Below, in pieces: positions 16,864 to 25,779 of a stretch of 64,000 nt of DNA. A model generated the notes under the pieces. That model was not told the origin of the DNA. It worked only from the letters and a program-made list of their open reading frames with translations, and did not search any database. The DNA is from Amycolatopsis sacchari (lineage in GTDB: Bacteria; Actinomycetota; Actinomycetes; Mycobacteriales; Pseudonocardiaceae), in the NCBI RefSeq assembly GCF_900114035.1, contig NZ_FORP01000001.1:744001-808000 (forward strand). The letters are read 5' to 3'. Position 1 is the first letter of the stretch, and each line of letters opens with the position of its first letter. Position numbers and translations under genes: made by a program.

Positions 16864-17274
16864 ATGCGCAAGACCCTCGTCGTGGTGGTGCTGGGCGTCG
16901 CGGCCGCGCTGCCGCTGTTGCGCTACCAGTCCACACCGTCGGCCGCCCAGCCCGCTGCCGCTACCGCTCCCCCGGCCTCCCAGGCACCGAGCGGCAGCAA
17001 CGGGTCTACTGTGGACGGTCCAGTCGTCGACAGCGACTACGGTCCCTACCAGGTGCGGGTCACCTTCAGCGGCAGTCGCATCACCGACGTCACCCTGATC
17101 ACCGAACCCGGGGACCGGCACAGCCAGCGCATCGCGAACCGGGCCGCGCCGACCCTGCGGCAGGAAGCCCTGCAGGCGCAGAGCGCGCACATCGACACCG
17201 TCTCCGGCGCCACCGCCACCAGCGAGGCCTACGCGCAGTCACTGCAGGGCGCGCTCGACGCGAAAGGCCACTGA
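16864..17274 (+). CDS. Exported FMN-binding-domain protein (flavinylation substrate)
   Basis: 136 residues. An N-terminal signal peptide or anchor (MRKTLVVVVLGVAAALPLL) is followed by a proline/alanine/serine linker and an FMN_bind domain (about 52-136). The C-terminal motif DTVSGATATSEAY matches the D-x-x-[S/T]-G-A-T-x-[S/T] site where FMN is joined covalently to threonine or serine by ApbE. It should act outside the membrane as an electron acceptor for the flavocytochrome encoded upstream. AAAGGAG precedes the ATG, and its stop overlaps the apbE start (TGATG). Confidence 0.88.
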   Translation: MRKTLVVVVLGVAAALPLLRYQSTPSAAQPAAATAPPASQAPSGSNGSTVDGPVVDSDYGPYQVRVTFSGSRITDVTLITEPGDRHSQRIANRAAPTLRQEALQAQSAHIDTVSGATATSEAYAQSLQGALDAKGH

Positions 17275-18002
17275 TGCGGCTGGTACGCCAGATCATGAGC
17301 CTGCCCATCTCGCTCGAAGTGCCCGCCGACGCCGCCGACGCGGCTGAGCGCGCCTTCGCGTGGCTGCGCGAGGTGGACCGGCGGTTCAGCCCCTTCCGCG
17401 CTGACAGCGAAGTCACCCGGTTCACGCCCGGCGGCCCGCACAGCGAAGAGATGCGGGAGATCCTCGATCTCTGCCGCACCTACGAGCACCGCAGCGGCGG
17501 CGCTTTCCGCGCGTGGCTGCCCGGCCGCGGCTTCGACCCGTCCGGCGTCGTGAAAGGCTGGGCGGCGCAACGGGCGGCCGACCTGCTGCGGGCCGAAGGG
17601 GTGGGCGAGTTCTGCCTCAACGCCGGAGGTGACGTCTTCGCCGCGGGCCGGACCTGGTCGGTCGGCATCCGCCACCCCGACCAGCCGATGGCGGTGTGCG
17701 CGGTGCTCGCGGTCCGCGACCTGGCCGTCGCCACGTCGGGCAGCTACGAACGCGGCGAGCACGTCATCGACGGCCGCACAGGACGCCCGGCGCGCGAGCT
17801 CGTCAGCCTCACCGTCGTAGCCGCCGACCTCACCACGGCCGACGCCGTGTCCACCGCCGCCTTCGCCCTCGGCCGGGACGGCATCGCCTGGGCCGCCGCG
17901 CAGCCGGGATGCCTCGTGCACGCGGTCGACGCCGGACGCCGGGTGCACCACTCGTCCGCGCTGGGCGGCCTGCTCGTGCCGCCCGGCACAATGGCGTCGT
18001 GA
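17274..18002 (+). CDS. apbE: ApbE-type FAD:protein FMN transferase
   Basis: 242 residues. Family landmarks: FSPFRADSEVTRF (about 38-50), the substrate-binding GFDPSGVVKGWAAQRAADLL near 85-104, FCLNAGGDVFAAG near 114, and VATSGSYERGEHVIDGRTG near 148-166. It transfers FMN from FAD to the hydroxyl side chain of its target, here most likely the FMN-binding protein immediately upstream. It is shorter than many ApbE proteins (300+ residues) and shows no signal peptide, so it probably acts inside the cell or its export is not obvious. That is odd if the acceptor is exported. Start overlaps the previous stop by one base. Confidence 0.88.
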   Translation: MRLVRQIMSLPISLEVPADAADAAERAFAWLREVDRRFSPFRADSEVTRFTPGGPHSEEMREILDLCRTYEHRSGGAFRAWLPGRGFDPSGVVKGWAAQRAADLLRAEGVGEFCLNAGGDVFAAGRTWSVGIRHPDQPMAVCAVLAVRDLAVATSGSYERGEHVIDGRTGRPARELVSLTVVAADLTTADAVSTAAFALGRDGIAWAAAQPGCLVHAVDAGRRVHHSSALGGLLVPPGTMAS

Positions 18003-18670
18003 ACGGGCAGGCACCGCGCGTGCTGGTGGTCGAGGACGATCCCCAGCTGCTGGCCATGCTCACCCGGCTGCTGACCGAGGAAGGTTACGACGTCGACGAG
18101 GCCGCCGACGGCCAGCGCGGGCTCCACCTGGGCCTGACCCGCGACTACGACGTCCTGCTGCTGGACCGGGGCCTGCCCGCCGTCGACGGGCTCGACCTGC
18201 TCGCCCGGCTGCGCGGCCGCGGCGTGGTGACGCCCACCCTGATCCTGTCCGCGCTCGGCAACCCCGCGGACCGGGTGGTCGGGCTCGACGCCGGGGCCGA
18301 GGACTACCTCGCGAAGCCCTTCGACATCGACGAGCTGCTCGCGCGCCTGCGCGCGCTGCGCCGCCGCCACCTCGACACCGCGCGGACCCTGCCGGTGCCC
18401 GGCGGACGGCTCGAACTCGACACGCGCCTGGTCGTCCGCGACACCGCCGAACCGGTCCGGCTGTCGGAACGGGAGTCCGCCCTGCTCGCGCTGCTGGCCA
18501 CCCGGCCCGGGCACGTGTTCTCCCGCGCCCGCTTACTGGCGCTGGTGTTCGACGAGGCCGAACACGAGGCCGTGGTCGACAGCTACGTGCACTACCTCCG
18601 GCGCAAGCTCGGCCGCAAAGTGATCGACACCGTGCGCGGGCGCGGTTACCAGCTGGGCCGGACCGCGTGA
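17999..18670 (+). CDS. OmpR-family response regulator
   Basis: 223 residues. The receiver domain has VLVVEDDPQLLAML, phospho-acceptor aspartate in LLLDRGLPAVDG (about residue 54) and the lysine in YLAKPFD. The C-terminal winged helix ends VDSYVHYLRRKLG...VIDTVRGRGYQLG, the hallmark of OmpR/PhoB regulators. GTG at 17999 overlaps the apbE stop (GTGA), so it is translationally coupled to the reductase/FMN/ApbE genes. The 11-bp direct repeat at 15463-15482 is a plausible binding site, which would make the operon self-regulated. Confidence 0.9.
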   Translation: MNGQAPRVLVVEDDPQLLAMLTRLLTEEGYDVDEAADGQRGLHLGLTRDYDVLLLDRGLPAVDGLDLLARLRGRGVVTPTLILSALGNPADRVVGLDAGAEDYLAKPFDIDELLARLRALRRRHLDTARTLPVPGGRLELDTRLVVRDTAEPVRLSERESALLALLATRPGHVFSRARLLALVFDEAEHEAVVDSYVHYLRRKLGRKVIDTVRGRGYQLGRTA

Positions 18671-19857
18671 ACCCCGAGACCCGGATGCTGCGGCGCACGG
18701 CGCTCGCCGCCGGCCTGCAGTCCGCGCTCGCGGTCGCGATCACCGTCGGCGTGCTGTGCGGGGTCGCGGTGCTCATCGTGCTGCGCAGCCAGGAAGCCGA
18801 CCAGAACACCCTGCTGGTCACCACCGTGGAGCGCACCGACGACGTCACCGACCCGCCGGCGGGGTTGTGGCTGGCCATCGAACGGGACGGGCACCTCGAC
18901 CTCACCCCTGGCCTGCCCGCCGAGGCCCTCGACCGGAACGCACTCGCCGCGACCGCCGCGGACGGCGTCACCCGCACGACCGGGACGTCCGCGCGGCACG
19001 ACGAATACCGCACGCTGACCCAGCGCCGCGGAGACGAGGTGGTCCAGGCCGTGCTCGACCTGCGCCCCGCCCATGTCGAACGCGACCGCCTGATCAAGGC
19101 GCTGCTGGTCACCGGCGCGGTCGGGCTCGTCCTCGCCGCCGCCGCAGGTGCCTGGTCCGGCCGCCGCGCGCTCGTCCCGCTGGCCCGCGCGCTGTCCCTG
19201 CAGCGCCGGTTCGTCGCCGATGCCGGGCACGAACTGCGCACCCCCCTCACGTTGCTCACCACTCGCGCGCAGCTCCTGCGGCGCCACGCAGTGGGTACCC
19301 CGCTCGAGTCCGAAGTGGACGAACTCGTCACCGATGCCCGCCACCTCACCGGGATACTCGAGGATCTGCTCCTCGCCGCGGATCCGCGTGAGGGCCGTTC
19401 CCACCAGCGCACCGACTTCGCCGCGACCGTGCGCGACGCGGTGACGGCCGCCCGTCCCGCCGCCACCGAACGAGGCATCCAGCTCGACCTCGCCGAGAGC
19501 GCCGCCACGCCCGTCAACGGCACCGAGACCGCGCTGCGCCGCGCGGTCACCGCCCTGCTCGACAACGGAATCCGGCACGCCACGAGCACCGTGACCGTCG
19601 CCGTGCAGCAGTCCGGCAAGCACGTCACCCTCACCGTCACCGACGACGGGACAGGCATCGACCCCGAGGTCATGCCGACCCTGTTCACCCGCTTCGCCCC
19701 GGGCCCGGCCGGGCACGCACCCACCGGCCGCCGCCGTTACGGTCTCGGGCTCGCCCTCGTCAGCGAGATCGCCGCCCGCCACGGCGGCTCGGTATCGGCG
19801 CACAACGCCCACGGACACGGCGCCGTCCTGCGCCTCTCCCTGCCCCGTGCGTCCTGA
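18667..19857 (+). CDS. Sensor histidine kinase, partner of the OmpR-family regulator
   Basis: 396 residues. Two membrane helices (about 17-40 and 140-160) flank an extracytoplasmic segment of about 100 residues. They are followed by the phospho-acceptor H-box RRFVADAGHELRTPLTLL, N-box LLDNGIRHA, G1 DDGTGI and G2 YGLGLALVSEIAARHGG. The GTG at 18667 overlaps the regulator stop codon (GTGA). The stimulus is not visible; the position suggests it monitors the extracytoplasmic redox system encoded upstream (inference). Confidence 0.9.
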   Translation: MNPETRMLRRTALAAGLQSALAVAITVGVLCGVAVLIVLRSQEADQNTLLVTTVERTDDVTDPPAGLWLAIERDGHLDLTPGLPAEALDRNALAATAADGVTRTTGTSARHDEYRTLTQRRGDEVVQAVLDLRPAHVERDRLIKALLVTGAVGLVLAAAAGAWSGRRALVPLARALSLQRRFVADAGHELRTPLTLLTTRAQLLRRHAVGTPLESEVDELVTDARHLTGILEDLLLAADPREGRSHQRTDFAATVRDAVTAARPAATERGIQLDLAESAATPVNGTETALRRAVTALLDNGIRHATSTVTVAVQQSGKHVTLTVTDDGTGIDPEVMPTLFTRFAPGPAGHAPTGRRRYGLGLALVSEIAARHGGSVSAHNAHGHGAVLRLSLPRAS

Positions 19858-21669
<1,812 letters not shown>

Positions 21670-21673
21670 AGCG

Positions 21674-22387
21674 TCAGCCGGCGGTGACAAGACCGAGGTC
21701 GCCGTCGTGCCGCCGGTGCAGCAGGGCGCCACGGCCCGTGCCGGCCTCGGCGAAGAACAGGAACGGGCGGTCGTCGAGCTCGAAGCGCTCGCGGGCCTCG
21801 TCGAGGGTCAGGCGCGGGGCGGGATGGGGGCTTACCGTGGCCGGGCCGCCCTGCACGGCCGGATCGAGCCCTGCGAGCCGAAGGCCGCCGGGAACCCGGT
21901 AGAGCACGCAGTCCTGCCCGGTGCCCGCGTCGGTGAACAGGTGGAACTCGTAGCCCAGCGCCTGCAGTTCCTCCGCGGCGACGGCCACGGCGACCGGGGC
22001 CAGGCTGAACGTGCGGTGCCGCACGATCTCCCGGTCCCGGACCGCGACCGGCCGGGCCGGGCGGTGGCGGTCCGCCGCCGCGCGGTGCCGCCCCGCCCGG
22101 TCCAGCGCCCGCCGCACGCAGTCCTGCAGGTGATCCACGGCCGTGGCGACGGTCTCGCCGTCCACGTCAACGTGCAGGATCCGCCCGTTGAGATCGATGG
22201 TGGCGGAGATCCGGACGGCCGCGGCCGCGTCGTTGCGCCGGGCGATCGTCGCCCGGGCCGCCAGTACCGGCCGGGGTGCTCGCGCCAGGGCGTCGTGCAG
22301 GCGGCGGCGCAGGTGCTCGCCCGCGCCGGGCAACTGCCCTCGCACACTGATTTCGATGCTGCCGAGGGGAATTCCGTTGTCGTTCAC
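21674..22387 (-). CDS. Long HPF-like ribosome hibernation factor with duplicated C-terminal domain
   Basis: 237 residues. The N-terminal RaiA/HPF fold (about 1-105) includes SIEISVRG and VRISATIDLNGRILHVDVDG. Two copies of the S30EA C-terminal domain follow: VRHRTFSLAPVAVAVAAEEL...FHLFTDAGTGQDCVLYR, then APRLTLDEARERFELDDRPF...FFAEAGTGRGALLHRR...LGLV. This is the layout of M. tuberculosis Rv0079, a DosR-induced translation inhibitor. It should dimerise or inactivate 70S ribosomes in dormancy. GTG 22387 is chosen because a DevR-type box at 22422-22442 lies just upstream and would overlap the alternative GTG at 22429. It ends four bases from the convergent devS stop. Confidence 0.87.
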   Translation of the reverse strand: MNDNGIPLGSIEISVRGQLPGAGEHLRRRLHDALARAPRPVLAARATIARRNDAAAAVRISATIDLNGRILHVDVDGETVATAVDHLQDCVRRALDRAGRHRAAADRHRPARPVAVRDREIVRHRTFSLAPVAVAVAAEELQALGYEFHLFTDAGTGQDCVLYRVPGGLRLAGLDPAVQGGPATVSPHPAPRLTLDEARERFELDDRPFLFFAEAGTGRGALLHRRHDGDLGLVTAG

Positions 22388-22421
22388 GCCACCGACCCTG
22401 CTCCGCGTGGTCGTGAGCGCG

Positions 22422-22442
22422 GAGGGCACAAAGACCTCGGGG
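22422..22442. promoter_or_regulatory. DevR-type box upstream of the HPF-like gene
   Basis: The minus strand reads CCCCGAGGTCTTTGTGCCCTC, matching GGGACTTTNGNCCCT with one internal change. It is 35 bases before GTG 22387, in the short gap after ppk2. Confidence 0.6.
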
Positions 22443-22454
22443 ACCGGACGTCGG

Positions 22455-23246
22455 TCACAACGTGGCGGCGTGGTCGGGCACGTAGTTGCCCGGGTTCTTC
22501 TCCGGGCGCCGATAGCCCGTGGCCGGCGGACGTTGCGGCAGCCGGATCGCCGGCGGGGGCACCTCGTGGTACGGCACGCTGCCCAGCAGGTGCGCGATCA
22601 TGTTGACCCGCGCGCGGCGCTTGTCGTCACTGTCCACGATGGACCAAGGCGCCTCGGGTATGTCGGTGTAGAGGATCATCTCGTCCTTGGCGCGGGAGTA
22701 GTCGTCCCAGTGCTCGATGGACTCCAGGTCCACCGCGGACAGCTTCCAGCGGCGGACCGGGTCGCTCAGGCGGGCGCGGATCCGGTGCTCCTGCTCGGTT
22801 TCGCTGACCGAGAACCAGTACTTGCGCAGCAGGATGCCGTCCTCCACCAGCAGCCGCTCGAAGATGGGGCACTGGTGCAGGAACCGTCTGTGCTCCTCGT
22901 TCGAGCAGAAGCCCATCACCCACTCGACCCCAGCGCGGTTGTACCAGCTGCGGTCCATCAACACGATCTCCCCCGCCGCGGGCAGCTGTTCGACGTAGCG
23001 CTGGAAGTACCACTGCCCGCGCTCCCGGTCGTCGGGGCGTGGCAGGGCGACGATCCGCGCGACACGCGGGTTCAGGTACTCGGTGATGCGCTTGATCGTG
23101 CTGCCCTTGCCCGCCGCGTCGCGCCCTTCGAAGATCACCACGAGCCGCCGCCGCTCGGCGCGCACCCACTCCTGCAGCTTGACCAGCTCGGCCTGCAGCC
23201 GCGCCAGTTCGCGCTCGTAGACCTTGCGCGGCAGCCTGTCCCCCAT
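22455..23246 (-). CDS. ppk2: Polyphosphate kinase 2
   Basis: 263 residues. Walker A GRDAAGKGSTIKRI (about 43-56), Walker B VLMDRSWYNRAGVEWVMG (about 95-112), the lid lysine/arginines in YWFSVSETEQEHRIRARL, and LSAVDLESIEHWDDYSRAKDEM identify a class I PPK2. It transfers phosphate between polyphosphate and ADP/GDP. It would let a dormant cell regenerate ATP or GTP from stored polyphosphate. ATG 23246 overlaps the stop of a 35-codon upstream ORF (TGATG); no strong ribosome site is seen. Confidence 0.93.
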   Translation of the reverse strand: MGDRLPRKVYERELARLQAELVKLQEWVRAERRRLVVIFEGRDAAGKGSTIKRITEYLNPRVARIVALPRPDDRERGQWYFQRYVEQLPAAGEIVLMDRSWYNRAGVEWVMGFCSNEEHRRFLHQCPIFERLLVEDGILLRKYWFSVSETEQEHRIRARLSDPVRRWKLSAVDLESIEHWDDYSRAKDEMILYTDIPEAPWSIVDSDDKRRARVNMIAHLLGSVPYHEVPPPAIRLPQRPPATGYRRPEKNPGNYVPDHAATL

Positions 23247-23353
23247 CACACGCCGCCCGGGGACAGCACGCCGGCGAAGGTTTCATGCCCGGCTTCGACG
23301 GGCCGTCCGTCCCCCCGCTCCGGCACCGTGTGCCGGTAGGTCTGCTCTGTCAC
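23246..23353 (-). CDS. Possible 35-codon ORF coupled to ppk2
   Basis: GTG at 23353 opens a 35-codon frame beginning VTEQTYRHTVPERGDG whose TGA overlaps the ppk2 ATG (TGATG). GGGGGT lies just upstream of the GTG. The tight overlap and the absence of a good ppk2 ribosome site suggest translational coupling, either as a small protein or a leader peptide. Weak evidence: short length and no family. Confidence 0.35.
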   Translation of the reverse strand: MTEQTYRHTVPERGDGRPVEAGHETFAGVLSPGGV

Positions 23354-23385
23354 ACCCCCAGGCTCCGCCCGGGCCGGAACCGGGG

Positions 23386-23405
23386 CTAGGGACTGCCGGC
23401 CCCGG
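23386..23405. promoter_or_regulatory. DevR-type box between ppk2 and the Rv2004c-like gene
   Basis: CTAGGGACTGCCGGCCCCGG follows GGGACTTNCGGCCC with one change. It lies 56 bases before the ATG at 23461 and about 35 bases before the small ORF upstream of ppk2. Confidence 0.65.
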
Positions 23406-23460
23406 CGACCATGACGTAGTGCCCTTCCCCGCCCGCCGGGTCCGGCGGAACGCTCGGGCC

Positions 23461-24930
23461 ATGACCGTCAGCGCCCTGACCTCCCGCACCACCGGCCACT
23501 GGGCTGCGGTGCGCGAGACCCACATCGGCTCGGTGTTCCTCGTCGGCGACCGCGCCTACAAGCTCAAAAAGCCCGTGGACCTCGGCTTCCTCGACTTCAC
23601 CCGCCGCGAGACCCGGGAACGGGTGTGCCACAAGGAGGTCACCCTCAACCGCCGGCTCGCCCCGGACGCCTACCTCGGCGTCGCGGACGTCACCGGGCCG
23701 GACGGTCAGGTGTGCGACCACCTCGTCGTGATGCGGCGGATGCCCGACGACCGCAGGCTGGCCACGCTGGTGCGCGAAGGCGCACCCCTGGCGGGCACGG
23801 TCCGCGACCTCGCCCGCGTTCTGGCACGGTTCCACGACCGGGCGCAGCGTGGTCCGGAGGTCTCCGCGCAGGGCACCCGGGACGCCATCCGCGCCCGGTG
23901 GCGCGCCAGTTTCGCCCAGGTCCGGCCTTTCCACGGACCGGTGCTGGACGCGGACATCGCGGCCGAAATCGAGCAGCGGACCGAGGAGTTCCTCGCGGGG
24001 CGAGAGGCGTTGTTCGAGCACCGGGTGAACACCGGACGTGTCGTCGACGGGCACGGGGACCTGCTCGCGGACGACATCTTCTGCCTGGACGAAGGCCCCC
24101 AGATCCTCGACTGCCTGGAGTTCGACGACCACCTGCGCTGGGTGGACGCGCTCGACGACGTCGCGTTCCTCGCCATGGACCTCGAGCGGCTGGGCGCACG
24201 CGAGCTCGGGCGGTCGCTGCTGGACCACTACGCCGAGTTCTCCGGCGACCCGGCACCATCCGCGTTGCGCCACCACTTCCTGGCCTACCGGGCGTTCGTC
24301 CGGGTGAAGGTCGCGTGCCTGCGCCACCAGCAGGGCGACGACGCGTCGGCGCAGCTGGCGCGCGACTACGCGGACATCGCGCTGCGGCACCTGCGCCAGG
24401 GCGTGGTGCGGCTGATCCTCGTCGGCGGGCTCCCGGCGTCCGGGAAGTCCACCCTGGCCGGTGCGCTCGCCGACCACCTCGGCGCGACGGTGCTGCGCAG
24501 CGACCGTGTGCGCAAGGAGCTGGCCGGCCTGCCCGCCGAGCAGAGCGCCGCCGCCGAGTACGAGCGGGGCATCTACTCGCCGGAGCACACGAAACGGACC
24601 TACGACGAACTCGTCCGGCGCGCCGAACGCCTGCTGGCGATGGGTGAGACGGTCGTCCTGGACGCGTCGTGGAACTCCGCCGAGCACCGTGCCGTAGCCG
24701 CGGCACTGGGCACCCGGACCCACAGCCGCCTGAAGCCGTTGCGCTGCTGGGCGCCGGAGGCGACGACGTCCACGCGGCTCGCCTCACGGAAGGGCGGGAT
24801 CTCCGACGCCACGCCCCGGATCGCGCGGCACATGGCGACCCACGTGCACCCGTGGCCCGACGCGCACGTCGTCTTCACCGCCGGCACGGAACGGGATTCC
24901 CTCACCCAGGCGCTGGCCTACCTGGACTGA
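23461..24930 (+). CDS. Rv2004c-like two-domain kinase (APH-like plus P-loop)
   Basis: 489 residues. The N-terminal part resembles aminoglycoside/small-molecule phosphotransferases: TGHWAAVRETHIGSVFLVGD...YKLKKPVDLGFLDF, and a catalytic-loop-like VVDGHGDLLADDIFCLD near 195-211. The C-terminal part is an AAA_33-type P-loop kinase with Walker A VGGLPASGKSTLAG near 321-334 and VVLDASWNSAEHR near 399. This architecture is that of M. tuberculosis Rv2004c, a DosR-regulon protein of unknown substrate. Probably directly DevR-controlled through the box at 23386. The substrate should be regarded as unknown. Confidence 0.88.
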   Translation: MTVSALTSRTTGHWAAVRETHIGSVFLVGDRAYKLKKPVDLGFLDFTRRETRERVCHKEVTLNRRLAPDAYLGVADVTGPDGQVCDHLVVMRRMPDDRRLATLVREGAPLAGTVRDLARVLARFHDRAQRGPEVSAQGTRDAIRARWRASFAQVRPFHGPVLDADIAAEIEQRTEEFLAGREALFEHRVNTGRVVDGHGDLLADDIFCLDEGPQILDCLEFDDHLRWVDALDDVAFLAMDLERLGARELGRSLLDHYAEFSGDPAPSALRHHFLAYRAFVRVKVACLRHQQGDDASAQLARDYADIALRHLRQGVVRLILVGGLPASGKSTLAGALADHLGATVLRSDRVRKELAGLPAEQSAAAEYERGIYSPEHTKRTYDELVRRAERLLAMGETVVLDASWNSAEHRAVAAALGTRTHSRLKPLRCWAPEATTSTRLASRKGGISDATPRIARHMATHVHPWPDAHVVFTAGTERDSLTQALAYLD

Positions 24931-24975
24931 CCGCGGAAGGTGCCGTCGGGGCTTCCCGGCGGCACCTTCCGCGGT
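24930..24975. terminator. Bidirectional hairpin terminator
   Basis: 16-bp perfect stem ACCGCGGAAGGTGCCG (24930-24945) with CGGCACCTTCCGCGGT (24960-24975) and a 14-base loop, between the convergent Rv2004c-like and CBS-BON genes. The left arm begins at the last base of the stop codon. Confidence 0.8.
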
Positions 24976-24976
24976 T

Positions 24977-25633
24977 TCAGCGCCCGTCGTCCCACACGTA
25001 CCCGAGCCGGTTGCACACCTCGACCACCCCGGGCACCGAGGCGGTCAGGGACCCGGCTGCCGCGGCCGAACTGCGGTATTCCAGCCGGCCCAGCAACATG
25101 ACCTCGCCGTGGTGCACCGTCACGCTGTAACAGCCCGGCGCGGCCCCCAGTGCTTTGCCGAACACCTCGGTCTCGACGTCCGCCTTGATCTGCTCGTCCG
25201 GGCGGAGGAAGACCCCGAGCAGGTCGCGCCGGGCCACCACGCCGACGAGCTTTCCGTTTTCCAGCACGAACAACCGCCGCAACCCACCGCCGCCCAGCCT
25301 GCGGGCGACCGCGGGCAGGGGTTCGCCGACGTCCACCGTCTGCGCCGGTGCGGTCATCAGCTCACGCGCCCGCACAGCACCGGCCTTGTGCCACGCTGCC
25401 TTGGTGCGGGACCGGGCGAAGCCGGACGGCGGCTCCTGGTCCCCGGCGTACTCCTCCTTGGGCAGCAGGTCGGCCTCGGACACCACGCCCAGCAGGGTGC
25501 CGTCGTCGCCTACGACGGGGACGGCACTGATCTCGCGTTGCGCCAGCAACACCGCGACATCCTTGAATTCGGCCTCGGGTGAGACCACGTACGGGTCCCT
25601 CGTCATCACCGCTCCGACGGTCAACGTTCGCAT
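24977..25633 (-). CDS. CBS-pair plus BON domain protein
   Basis: 218 residues. CBS 1: VGAVMTRDPYVVSPEAEFKD...VPVVGDDGTLLGVVSEADLL; CBS 2: ARELMTAPAQTVDVGEPLPA...LFVLENGKLVGVVARRDLLGVF. The BON domain (about 150-215) has SVTVHHGEVMLLGRLEYRSS and VPGVVEVCNRLGY. GAGGAGGAGCCC precedes the ATG. Same plan as the proteins at 10510 and 47826. Divergent from ftsH with two DevR-type boxes between. Confidence 0.9.
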   Translation of the reverse strand: MRTLTVGAVMTRDPYVVSPEAEFKDVAVLLAQREISAVPVVGDDGTLLGVVSEADLLPKEEYAGDQEPPSGFARSRTKAAWHKAGAVRARELMTAPAQTVDVGEPLPAVARRLGGGGLRRLFVLENGKLVGVVARRDLLGVFLRPDEQIKADVETEVFGKALGAAPGCYSVTVHHGEVMLLGRLEYRSSAAAAGSLTASVPGVVEVCNRLGYVWDDGR

Positions 25634-25686
25634 GGGCTCCTCCTCGTTCCTCGGTCACCGAAGCTAGGCGCGGCGCCACAAGCGGA

Positions 25687-25727
25687 AGGAGAGACTTCAG
25701 GCATCGCGGTGGAGGACTTTCGCCGCT
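25687..25727. promoter_or_regulatory. Two DevR-type boxes between CBS-BON gene and ftsH
   Basis: AGGAGAGACTTCAGGCATC (25687-25705; weaker) and GTGGAGGACTTTCGCCGCT (25709-25727; GGACTTTCG core). They lie 54-95 bases from both divergent starts. Confidence 0.55.
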
Positions 25728-25779
25728 GCTGCCGCCGTGCCGGCGTGCGGTCTCCTGGAAGCCGACGAAAGGAAGGCCC

